A stretch of 8,027 nucleotides of DNA. It comes from an uncultured Eubacteriales bacterium (GTDB lineage Bacteria > Bacillota > Clostridia > UBA1381 > UBA9506). Every line of letters begins with the position of its first letter. Position 1 is the stretch's first letter. A program made the translations under genes and the position numbers. This document shows positions 1-6,249 of this stretch, piece by piece. The DNA is taken from assembly GCA_900545185.1 (NCBI GenBank), contig UQYH01000100.1, forward strand, positions 1-8,027, read 5' to 3'. The notes beneath the pieces are model-generated. The model worked only from the letters and a program-made list of their open reading frames with translations. It searched no databases and had not been told where the DNA came from.

Positions 1-10
1 AAAGTTACTC

Positions 11-39
11 TTGAAAGTTTGGCCAAAATCAAATATAAT
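11..39 (+). promoter_or_regulatory. Sigma-A promoter of the glycolytic operon
   Basis: A -35 box TTGAAA (11-16) and a perfect -10 box TATAAT (34-39) are separated by exactly 17 nt, which predicts a transcription start near 46 and a leader of only about 26 nt. The spacer contains a perfect 10-bp palindrome, TTTGGCCAAA (18-27), placed where a repressor could block RNA polymerase. That operator role is inference only. The AT-rich composition of 1-60 contrasts with the genes and fits a promoter. Frame 1 is open from the window edge to a TGA at 64-66, so a tail of an upstream gene cannot be fully excluded. Confidence 0.8.
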
Positions 40-71
40 AGTAATGTATATAAATTGAAGAGGTGAAAGGC

Positions 72-2000
72 ATGAAATTAAGAACTGTTGAAGACATTCC
101 CGTAAAAGGAAAAAAAGTTTTGGTACGCTGCGATTTTAATGTTCCCATGGATGATAACGGAAATATTACAAATGACAACCGCATTGTCGGTGCGCTGCCT
201 ACCATTTCGTATTTGGTAAAACAAGGCGCAAAGGTTATTCTTTGCTCTCACATGGGTCGTCCGAAGGGCGAGTTTAATATGAAATACAGCTTGGCGCCCG
301 TTGCAAAGCGTCTTTCCGAGCTTTTGGGTCAGCCCGTTAAAATGGCTGACGATGTAGTGGGCGAAAGCGCCAAAAGACTGACGGCAAACATGGCAGAAGG
401 CGAAATCGTTCTGCTTGAAAATGTTCGCTTCCACGCTGAAGAGACAAAGAACGACCCTGCTTTTTCAAAGAAGCTGGCCTCTCTTGCCGATGTTTTTGTT
501 AACGATGCGTTCGGTACCGCTCACCGCGCACATTGCTCTACGGCAGGTGTGGCAGATTATCTGCCGGCAGCCGCAGGCTTTTTGATTCAAAAGGAAATTG
601 AAGTTATGGGCGGCGCACTGGAGCATGCCGAGCGTCCCTTTGTTGCCATTTTGGGCGGCGCAAAGGTTAAGGATAAAATCGGCGTTATCAACAACCTGTT
701 AAATAAAGTAGACACCATCATCATCGGCGGCGGCATGGCCTATACCTTTGCCAAGGCTATGGGCGGCAAAATCGGTGATTCGCTGGTCGATGACGAACGT
801 CTTGATTACGCACGTGAGGTTATGGAGCTGGCTAAGCAAAAGGGCGTAGCGCTGCTTTTGCCGACCGATACCGTGATTGCCGACGCATTTGCAAACGACG
901 CTAACCAAAAGGTTTGCAAAACCGGTGAGATTCCGGACGGCTGGGAAGGCCTTGACATCGGCCCCGAAACCACAAAGGCATTTACCGATGCCATTAAAAA
1001 CGCCAAGACCGTGATTTGGAACGGCCCCATGGGCGTATTCGAATTTGAAAACTTTGCAAAGGGTACCATTGCCATTGCCAAGGCTGTTGCCGAGGCAGAC
1101 GCCGTTACCATCATCGGCGGCGGTGACAGTGCGGCAGCCGTTACCAATCTGGGCTTTGCCGATAAAATGACCCATATCTCCACCGGCGGCGGCGCCAGCC
1201 TGGAATTTTTAGAGGGTATTGTACTCCCCGGCGTGGCTTGCTGCATGGAAAAGGGTCGTGTAACCGTTGCGGCCGGCAACTGGAAGATGAACAAAACCCC
1301 GTCTGAAGCCAAGGCCTTGATTGAAGAGCTTGCGCCCCTGGTAAAAGACGCTAAAAACAAAGTCATTGTTTGCCCCACCGCTGTTTGCCTGCCTGCCGTT
1401 TTAGAGGCTGCCAAGGGCACAAACATATTGGTTGGTGCACAAAATATGTATTTTGAAGATAAGGGCGCCTTTACCGGCGAAATCAGCGCCGATATGCTGC
1501 TTGACTTAGGCGTACAGTACGTCATTTTGGGTCACAGCGAACGCCGCCAGTATTTTGCCGAGACAGACGAGACCGTTAACAAAAAGGTCTTAAAAGCATT
1601 TGAAAAGGGTCTTTTGCCCATCATTTGTGTTGGCGAAAGCTTAGAGCAGAGAGAGCAGGGCATTACGGCCGATTTGGTTCGCATGCAGGTTAAAATTGCT
1701 TTAAACGGCGTAACCGCAGAGCAGGTTAAAAACGTCATCATCGCTTACGAGCCGATTTGGGCTATCGGTACCGGCAAGACCGCTACCACCGAGCAGGCCG
1801 AAGAGGTTTGCAAAACCATCCGTGACTGCGTATGCGAGCTTTACGGCAGCGACGCGGCAGAGGCTGTTACCATTCAGTACGGCGGCAGCGTAAATGCCAA
1901 AAACAGCGCAGAGCTGTTTGCACAGCCGGATATTGACGGCGGCCTGGTTGGCGGTGCCAGCTTAAAAGCACAGGACTTTTCCGTAATTGCAAATTCTTAA
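72..2000 (+). CDS. pgk-tpiA: Bifunctional phosphoglycerate kinase / triosephosphate isomerase fusion
   Basis: This single 642-residue frame joins two complete glycolytic enzymes of the cytosol. Residues 1-391 are phosphoglycerate kinase (1,3-bisphosphoglycerate + ADP to 3-phosphoglycerate + ATP). Visible motifs are RCDFNVP near the N-terminus, SHMGRPKG, LLENVRF, VNDAFGTAHR, GGAKVKDK, GPMGVFE, IGGGDSAAA and STGGGASLEFLEG. Residues 392-642 are triosephosphate isomerase of full length (251 residues): AGNWKMN with N403 and K405, GHSERR with catalytic H488, AYEPIWAIGTGKT with catalytic E560 and loop 6, then YGGSV and GGLVGGASL. The junction reads GVACC-MEKG, so the old isomerase start Met is retained, but no ribosome binding site precedes it (1245). 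I chose ATG 72 because AGAGGTG (59-65) sits 6 nt upstream; the GTG at 63 overlaps that site. A PGK-TIM fusion is known in Thermotoga maritima. First gene of the operon, 16 nt before gpmI. Confidence 0.95.
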   Translation: MKLRTVEDIPVKGKKVLVRCDFNVPMDDNGNITNDNRIVGALPTISYLVKQGAKVILCSHMGRPKGEFNMKYSLAPVAKRLSELLGQPVKMADDVVGESAKRLTANMAEGEIVLLENVRFHAEETKNDPAFSKKLASLADVFVNDAFGTAHRAHCSTAGVADYLPAAAGFLIQKEIEVMGGALEHAERPFVAILGGAKVKDKIGVINNLLNKVDTIIIGGGMAYTFAKAMGGKIGDSLVDDERLDYAREVMELAKQKGVALLLPTDTVIADAFANDANQKVCKTGEIPDGWEGLDIGPETTKAFTDAIKNAKTVIWNGPMGVFEFENFAKGTIAIAKAVAEADAVTIIGGGDSAAAVTNLGFADKMTHISTGGGASLEFLEGIVLPGVACCMEKGRVTVAAGNWKMNKTPSEAKALIEELAPLVKDAKNKVIVCPTAVCLPAVLEAAKGTNILVGAQNMYFEDKGAFTGEISADMLLDLGVQYVILGHSERRQYFAETDETVNKKVLKAFEKGLLPIICVGESLEQREQGITADLVRMQVKIALNGVTAEQVKNVIIAYEPIWAIGTGKTATTEQAEEVCKTIRDCVCELYGSDAAEAVTIQYGGSVNAKNSAELFAQPDIDGGLVGGASLKAQDFSVIANS

Positions 2001-2016
2001 TATGGAGAGCTGCAAA

Positions 2017-3540
2017 ATGAAAAAACCTTTATTACTTTGTATATTAGACGGTTACGGTACCAACCCCGCAACCGAGGGGAACGCCGTTTTTGCGGCTAAA
2101 ACCCCGAATATGGACGCTTTTATGGCGCAATATCCCCACACCCTGTTAAACGCTTCGGGCATGGCTGTCGGCCTGCCCGAAGGACAAATGGGTAACTCGG
2201 AGGTTGGGCACACCAACATGGGTGCCGGTCGCATTGTGTATCAGGAATTAACACGCATCACCAAGTCGATTGATGACGGCGACTTTTTCCAAAACGAGGC
2301 ATTTTTGGCCGCTGTTGCAAACTGCAAGGCCAAAAACTCGGCGCTGCACATTTTGGGACTGCTCTCTGACGGCGGCGTGCACAGCCATATTAAGCATATT
2401 TACGCGCTGGCAGAGCTGGCCAAAAGCGAGGGTCTATCAAAGGTTTATTTCCATTGCTTTTTGGATGGCCGCGACGTGCCGCCAAGCTCCGGCAAGGACT
2501 TTGTGGCAGAGCTGAAAGCAAAGCTGGACGCGCTGGGCTGCGGCAAAATTGCCACCGTTATGGGTCGGTATTACGCAATGGATCGTGATAACCGCTGGGA
2601 GCGCGTTGAAAAAGCCTATACGGCCATGGCTTTGGGAGTCGGCGAACGCGCCGAAGATCCCGTTGCGGCCGTTGCCAAGTCATACGAAGCGGATGTGACG
2701 GATGAATTTGTCATCCCCGTTGTTGTGACGGAAAACAATGCGCCCGTCGGTGTTGTGGCCGAGGGTGACAGCATGATTTTTGCCAACTTCCGCCCCGACC
2801 GTGCGCGTGAAATTACGCGCTGCTTTGTCGATCCCGAATTTTCGGGCTTTGCACGTGAATATATGCCCGTGCACTATGTGTGCATGACGCAATATGATAA
2901 AACCATGCCGAATGTGGACGTGGCCTTTAAGCCCGAAGCGCTGACCAACACGTTGGGCGAATACCTTTCCAAAAACGGCCTTTCGCAGCTGCGGATTGCC
3001 GAAACGGAAAAATATGCACATGTCACGTTCTTCTTTAACGGCGGCGTTGAAGCACCGTACGAAGGAGAGGATCGCGCGCTGATTGCCTCCCCCAAGGTGG
3101 CAACTTACGACTTAAAGCCCGAAATGAGTGCGTATGAAGTGACCGAAGAGGCGCTCAGCCGCATCGAATCCGGCAAATATGACGTGATTATTTTAAACTT
3201 TGCAAACTGTGATATGGTTGGCCATACCGGCGTATTTTCGGCGGCGGTTAAAGCTGTTGAAGCGGTGGATGAATGTATGGGTAAGGTTGTCGATGCGGTA
3301 CTCGCCCGCGGCGGCGCGGCCTTTATCACGGCCGACCACGGCAATGCCGACCAAATGGTTGACCCTGCAAACGGCGAGCCGTTTACGGCACACACCACCT
3401 TCCCGGTTCCGTTTATCACGGCAGGCCTTGATAAGCCCCTGCGTGAGGGCGGCTGCCTGGCCGATATTGCACCGACCATGCTGCAGGTTTTAGGACTTAC
3501 CCAACCCGGCGAAATGACAGGCAAGAGCCTGATTATTTAA
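2017..3540 (+). CDS. gpmI: 2,3-bisphosphoglycerate-independent phosphoglycerate mutase
   Basis: This 507-residue cytosolic enzyme interconverts 3- and 2-phosphoglycerate, linking the kinase upstream to enolase downstream. It belongs to the alkaline-phosphatase superfamily and uses two Mn ions with a phosphoserine intermediate. The full set of expected residues is visible: D11 in LDGYG, nucleophile S61 in GQMGNSEVGH, H122 in SDGGVHSH, the DGRDVPPSS and GRYYAMDRDNRWER substrate motifs, NFRPDRARE, D399 and H403 in NCDMVGHTG, D440 and H441 in ADHGN, and H459 near the C-terminus. Length is typical of the family (about 510). Start ATG 2017 is preceded by GGAGAG (2004-2009) with a 7-nt gap; the TTG at 1987 would overlap the preceding gene and lacks support. 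It lies 16 nt after the fusion gene and 26 nt before eno, so it is very likely cotranscribed. Confidence 0.97.
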   Translation: MKKPLLLCILDGYGTNPATEGNAVFAAKTPNMDAFMAQYPHTLLNASGMAVGLPEGQMGNSEVGHTNMGAGRIVYQELTRITKSIDDGDFFQNEAFLAAVANCKAKNSALHILGLLSDGGVHSHIKHIYALAELAKSEGLSKVYFHCFLDGRDVPPSSGKDFVAELKAKLDALGCGKIATVMGRYYAMDRDNRWERVEKAYTAMALGVGERAEDPVAAVAKSYEADVTDEFVIPVVVTENNAPVGVVAEGDSMIFANFRPDRAREITRCFVDPEFSGFAREYMPVHYVCMTQYDKTMPNVDVAFKPEALTNTLGEYLSKNGLSQLRIAETEKYAHVTFFFNGGVEAPYEGEDRALIASPKVATYDLKPEMSAYEVTEEALSRIESGKYDVIILNFANCDMVGHTGVFSAAVKAVEAVDECMGKVVDAVLARGGAAFITADHGNADQMVDPANGEPFTAHTTFPVPFITAGLDKPLREGGCLADIAPTMLQVLGLTQPGEMTGKSLII

Positions 3541-3566
3541 TTAATTTTTACAGGAGGAAGTACACC

Positions 3567-4883
3567 ATGAAACAATACATTGAGATCATCGATGTAGTCG
3601 CAAGAGAAATTTTGGATTCCAGAGGCAACCCGACCGTTGAGGTTGAGGTTTATACAGAGGATGGCTATGTTGGCCGCGCATCTGTGCCCTCCGGCGCTTC
3701 TACCGGCGCGTTTGAAGCTGTTGAGCTGCGTGACGGCGACAAGAGCAAATACCTGGGCAAAGGCGTAACCAAGGCTGTTGACAACGTAAACGGCGAAATC
3801 GCCGAGGCCGTTATCGGCATGAACGTTTTGGATCAGATTGCCATCGACCGCACCATGATTGAGCTGGACGGCACCCCCAACAAGGGTCGTTTGGGCGCAA
3901 ACGCTATTTTGGGCGTATCACTCGCCTGCGCCAAGGCTGCTGCCGAAGCGCTGGGCATGAGCCTTTATAACTACATCGGCGGCTGCAATGCCAAAACCTT
4001 CCCCGTTCCGATGATGAACATCATCAACGGCGGTAAGCATGCCGATAACAGCGTAAACATTCAGGAATTTATGATTATGCCTGTCGGCGCTGCCTCGTTC
4101 CGTGAAGCGCTGAGAATGTGCGCCGAAGTGTTCCATAACTTAAAGAGCGTTTTAAAAGGCAAGGGCTACAGCACCGCTGTTGGTGACGAAGGCGGCTTTG
4201 CTCCGAACTTAAAGAGCGATGAAGAAGCCATTCAGGTAATTATTGAAGCTATTGAAAAAGCAGGCTTTAAGCCCGGCGACGACTTTAGAATTGCCATTGA
4301 TGCCGCTGCAACCGAAATGTTTGACGAAGCTAAGAAAATCGGTAAGGACGGCTACTATTTCTGGAAGACCGACATTTTCATGACACGTGACGAAATTGTT
4401 ACCTTCTGGGAAGATTTGGCCAAGAAGTACCCGATTATCTCTTTGGAAGACGGCGTTGCCGAGGAAGACTGGGACGGCTGGAAGATTTTGACCGACAAGC
4501 TGGGTGACAAGATTCAGCTGGTTGGCGATGACCTGTTTGTTACCAACACCGAGCGCTTAAAGAAGGGTATTGAGCTGGGCGTTGCCAACTCTATTTTGAT
4601 TAAGGTTAACCAAATCGGTACCTTAACCGAAACCTTGGAAGCAATTGAAATGGCTAACCGTGCCGGTTACACCGCTGTTACATCGCACAGAAGCGGTGAA
4701 ACAGAGGATGCCACCATTGCCGATATTGCCGTTGCAACCAACTCCGGCCAGATTAAGACCGGTGCTCCTTCCAGAACCGACCGTGTGGCTAAGTACAATC
4801 AGCTGCTGAGAATTGAGGAAGAGCTGGGCGATATTGCATACTATCCCGGTATTAACGCTTGGTTTAACTTAAAGAATAAATAA
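3567..4883 (+). CDS. eno: Enolase (phosphopyruvate hydratase)
   Basis: This 438-residue enzyme dehydrates 2-phosphoglycerate to phosphoenolpyruvate; it is a cytosolic Mg-dependent protein. All catalytic features are present: GNPTVEVEV and the mobile loop SGASTG at the N-terminus, catalytic E208 in GDEGGFAPN, Mg ligands D245 (AIDAAATE), E294 (SLEDG) and D321 (GDDLFVTN), catalytic K346 (LIKVNQIGT) and the SHRSGETED loop with H374. Length is normal for bacterial enolase (about 430). The start is fixed by a perfect AGGAGG (3552-3557) 9 nt before ATG. It is the last gene of the pgk-tpi/gpmI/eno unit and is followed 16 nt later by a strong terminator hairpin. Its ribosome binding site is the best in the operon, which may suit a highly expressed protein (inference). 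Confidence 0.98.
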   Translation: MKQYIEIIDVVAREILDSRGNPTVEVEVYTEDGYVGRASVPSGASTGAFEAVELRDGDKSKYLGKGVTKAVDNVNGEIAEAVIGMNVLDQIAIDRTMIELDGTPNKGRLGANAILGVSLACAKAAAEALGMSLYNYIGGCNAKTFPVPMMNIINGGKHADNSVNIQEFMIMPVGAASFREALRMCAEVFHNLKSVLKGKGYSTAVGDEGGFAPNLKSDEEAIQVIIEAIEKAGFKPGDDFRIAIDAAATEMFDEAKKIGKDGYYFWKTDIFMTRDEIVTFWEDLAKKYPIISLEDGVAEEDWDGWKILTDKLGDKIQLVGDDLFVTNTERLKKGIELGVANSILIKVNQIGTLTETLEAIEMANRAGYTAVTSHRSGETEDATIADIAVATNSGQIKTGAPSRTDRVAKYNQLLRIEEELGDIAYYPGINAWFNLKNK

Positions 4884-4899
4884 GCCTTGTAAAAGGTAT

Positions 4900-4938
4900 G
4901 CCCCTTTTCACCGCAGCTGCGCGTGAAAAGGGGCTTTT
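4900..4938 (+). terminator. Rho-independent terminator after eno
   Basis: A perfect 12-bp stem pairs GCCCCTTTTCAC (4900-4911) with GTGAAAAGGGGC (4923-4934). Inside it CGC (4912-4914) pairs with GCG (4919-4921), leaving one bulged C at 4922 and an AGCT loop. TTTT follows at 4935-4938. The stem is strong but the T-run is short, so some readthrough into the deacetylase-like gene is possible. Confidence 0.88.
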
Positions 4939-5000
4939 ATCAATATTTACATCAGCCGACTTACGTTCGGACACAAAATCAAAAAAGGAGACTGTACGGC

Positions 5001-5843
5001 ATGCGAACAAGATTTTTACGTTTTCCCGAAGGAAAGGGCAAGGCCGTTACACTCAGCTATGATGACGGCTGCAAAACAGACCTTCGTTTATCCGATACCA
5101 TCACCGCACACGGTTTAAAATGTACGTTTAACATAAACGCAAATCCGCAGCTTACGGACGATGAATTGCAGGCTTATGTGCTCGATCGCGGTCACGAAAT
5201 TGCCGTACACGGCGAAAAGCACAGCGCGCCGGGGCTGCTGCGCCCGATTGAAGGGATTCGGGAAATGCTGAACGGCCGCCTTGCGCTTGAGAAAAAGTTT
5301 CATACCATTATCCGCGGCTGCGCTTACCCCGATACGGGCATTACCAAATTTGTAAACGGCGCAAGCTACGAATCCATCCGAAATTACATGCAAGATTTGG
5401 ATATTGTCTATGCCCGTACTCTGGGCGGCGATAATAACGGCTTTATGCTGCCGACCGATTTTTATGCCTGGATGCCCACGGCACACCATACAAATCCGGC
5501 CGTTTTGGATTATATTGATGAATTTTTGGCTGTCGATTTATCCGCAAACGTATACCACACAAGGCGCATGCCCAGATTGTTCTACTTGTGGGGTCACAGC
5601 TTTGAATTTGAAAATGACGGCAATTGGGGGCTTTTGGACACCATTTGTGAAAAAATCGGCGGTAAGGACGATATTTGGTATGCAACCAACATGGAGATTT
5701 ATGCGTACATTCAGGCGTACAACGCGCTTGTTTTCAGCGCGGATTCGCACCTGATTTATAATCCCACCCTGATGACCGTTTGGTTCGATGCCGATGGCAA
5801 GCTGTATTGCGTTCACCCCGGCGAGACCATTGAAGCGGAGTAA
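5001..5843 (+). CDS. Polysaccharide deacetylase-like protein (NodB/CE4 fold), cytoplasmic
   Basis: This 280-residue protein has the motif order of the carbohydrate esterase 4 (NodB) family, metal-dependent enzymes that remove acetyl groups from N-acetyl sugars. Motif 1 is LSYDDG (D21, D22), motif 2 is HGEKH (H70, H74; the usual form is H-S/T-x-x-H), motif 3 is a RGCAYPDTGI variant of RxPxG (R105-I114), and a late LWGHSFEF block (196-203) supplies a conserved His. No signal peptide or membrane segment is visible, so it probably acts in the cytoplasm, unlike secreted peptidoglycan or chitin deacetylases. The true substrate is unknown. AAGGAG (4985-4990) lies 10 nt before ATG 5001; a longer GTG frame from 4923 would start inside the eno terminator and is unlikely. 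I see no clear promoter of its own between 4940 and 5000, so expression may rely on readthrough or a weak promoter. Confidence 0.82.
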   Translation: MRTRFLRFPEGKGKAVTLSYDDGCKTDLRLSDTITAHGLKCTFNINANPQLTDDELQAYVLDRGHEIAVHGEKHSAPGLLRPIEGIREMLNGRLALEKKFHTIIRGCAYPDTGITKFVNGASYESIRNYMQDLDIVYARTLGGDNNGFMLPTDFYAWMPTAHHTNPAVLDYIDEFLAVDLSANVYHTRRMPRLFYLWGHSFEFENDGNWGLLDTICEKIGGKDDIWYATNMEIYAYIQAYNALVFSADSHLIYNPTLMTVWFDADGKLYCVHPGETIEAE

Positions 5844-5890
5844 AGCTCACCCGACAGCCTTGTTAGACAGAACGGCAACACAATACAAAC

Positions 5891-5934
5891 AAAAAGGAAT
5901 GACCCCTGTTTAAGTTCGGGTTCATTCCTTTTTT
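5891..5934. terminator. Terminator hairpin, likely bidirectional
   Basis: AAAAAGGAATGA (5891-5902) pairs with TCATTCCTTTTT (5922-5933), and CCC (5903-5905) pairs with GGG (5918-5920) across a bulged T at 5921. A run of six T follows on the + strand and a run of five T on the - strand. It lies 47 nt after the deacetylase-like gene and faces the end of the convergent acetolactate synthase gene, so it can stop transcription from both sides. Confidence 0.85.
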
Positions 5935-5957
5935 GTCTAATTTGCCTCTGCACGGCT

Positions 5958-5985
5958 TAGGCATTAGGGAGTCGAACCCGATATG
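5958..5985 (+). repeat. Left end repeat of the structured element
   Basis: It begins TAGGCATTAGGGAGTCGAAC and pairs with 6207-6234, with one G-T wobble (5971/6221) and one G-G mismatch (5980/6212). Read on the - strand it contains GGGTTCGACTCCC, the form of a tRNA T-arm. A third, partial direct copy is at 6233-6249. Confidence 0.85.
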
Positions 5986-6092
5986 GTTTAAATAGGCTAA
6001 TTTCTTAAAATACTGCGTTAAAAAGCAGCGCTATACGTCAGTATGACCTCTGCTTTTTGCCTTGTCTTTTAAAAAATTTTCTCTATTTAAAC
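5986..6092. other. Left arm of the element: long imperfect hairpin with terminator-like tip
   Basis: There are three stacked stems: 5986-5995 with 6083-6092 (10 bp, perfect), 5999-6010 with 6067-6078 (11 bp plus one mismatch), and AAAAAGCAG (6020-6028) with CTGCTTTTT (6050-6058). The tip stem has an A-run on one side and a T-run on the other, so it resembles a weak terminator in either direction. ATACTG (6010-6015) can alternatively pair with CAGTAT (6039-6044). Confidence 0.65.
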
Positions 6093-6099
6093 TCTCCGA

Positions 6100-6206
6100 C
6101 CTTCCATTTAGAAAAATTATTTGCATTTTCGGTGCGGAGGACGAAGGAAGGCTGTCGCCTTGCGAGGACGACAAGCCGGAAGGGCTTTAATTTTTCAAAT
6201 GAAAGG
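6100..6206. other. Right arm of the element with internal GC-rich hairpin
   Basis: The outer part pairs 6105-6119 with 6188-6201 (14 pairs, one extra A at 6110) and 6100-6103 with 6203-6206. Within it, 6150-6177 forms a GC-rich hairpin: GGCT/AGCC, GTCG/CGAC and CCT/AGG with loop TGCG and two single-A bulges at 6168 and 6173. The GC-rich core stands out from the AT-rich flanks of the element. Confidence 0.65.
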
Positions 6207-6234
6207 CATATGGGGTTCGATTCCCTAATGCCTA
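6207..6234 (-). repeat. Right end repeat of the structured element
   Basis: This is the inverted partner of 5958-5985. On the + strand it carries TGGGGTTCGATTCCCTA, which has the 5-bp stem and 7-nt loop of a tRNA T-arm followed by a 7-nt acceptor-like stretch. No matching 5' acceptor strand lies 70-80 nt upstream, so it is not a tRNA gene. Confidence 0.85.
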
Positions 6235-6249
6235 GGCATTAGAGAGTCG
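6233..6249 (+). repeat. Third, partial copy of the end repeat abutting the ilvB stop
   Basis: It matches the first 17 bases of the left end (5958-5974) at 16 positions and is in direct orientation to it. Together with the right end it makes a perfect 18-bp palindrome, CTAATGCCTAGGCATTAG (6225-6242). The copy stops at 6249, the base next to the - strand stop codon at 6250-6252. It may be a remnant of a second element or part of the original insertion target. Confidence 0.75.

Larger units (their letters stand above)
5958..6234. repeat. Structured inverted-repeat element with 28-bp ends, three-way-junction fold
   Basis: This 277-bp element fills most of the only gap over 300 bases (5844-6249). 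Its ends, 5958-5985 and 6207-6234, are inverted repeats matching at 26 of 28 positions. Directly inside, GTTTAAATAG (5986-5995) pairs perfectly with 6083-6092, and 6100-6119 pairs with 6188-6206. The single strand can therefore fold into a basal stem with two arms, 5986-6092 and 6100-6206, each exactly 107 nt, joined by 7 nt. No transposase or credible protein is encoded. A 61-codon frame (6057-6242) exists but begins at TTG without a ribosome binding site and simply reads across the repeat. I infer a non-autonomous (MITE-like) dispersed repeat or a structured RNA. Copy number cannot be judged from one window, and mismatches do not clearly favour either strand as an RNA. Confidence 0.7.

Noticed and set aside
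1..66. Frame-1 open stretch that could be the tail of an upstream gene
   Set aside because: Only 21 codons, AT-rich unlike the neighbouring genes, no recognisable C-terminus, and it coincides with a consensus promoter.
63..71. GTG start three codons before the chosen start of the PGK-TIM fusion
   Set aside because: The GTG is part of the Shine-Dalgarno sequence AGAGGTG, which is well spaced for ATG 72; PGK proteins normally begin close to MKLRTVED.
1226..1263. Programmed +1 frameshift at CCCC that would release PGK alone via TAA at 1261-1263
   Set aside because: A stop does occur shortly after the junction in the +1 frame, but there is no clear slippery context or stimulatory structure, and the 0 frame encodes full TIM without interruption.
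806..1525. 239-codon antisense open frame opposite the PGK-TIM gene
   Set aside because: A shadow of the strongly biased coding strand; no ribosome binding site or recognisable domain, and the opposite strand encodes conserved catalytic motifs throughout.
4923..5000. 26-residue N-terminal extension of the deacetylase-like gene from GTG 4923
   Set aside because: It would start inside the eno terminator stem, whereas ATG 5001 has AAGGAG upstream and begins the family-like sequence.
6160..6235. Possible tRNA gene ending in the T-arm-like right end repeat
   Set aside because: The T-arm and a 7-nt acceptor-like 3' strand are present, but no complementary 5' acceptor strand, D-arm or anticodon arm occurs at the right distance. 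The same test fails on the - strand from the left end.
6057..6242. 61-codon + strand open frame across the repeat element
   Set aside because: It begins at TTG with no ribosome binding site, spans the arms and end of the structured repeat, and has no recognisable domain.
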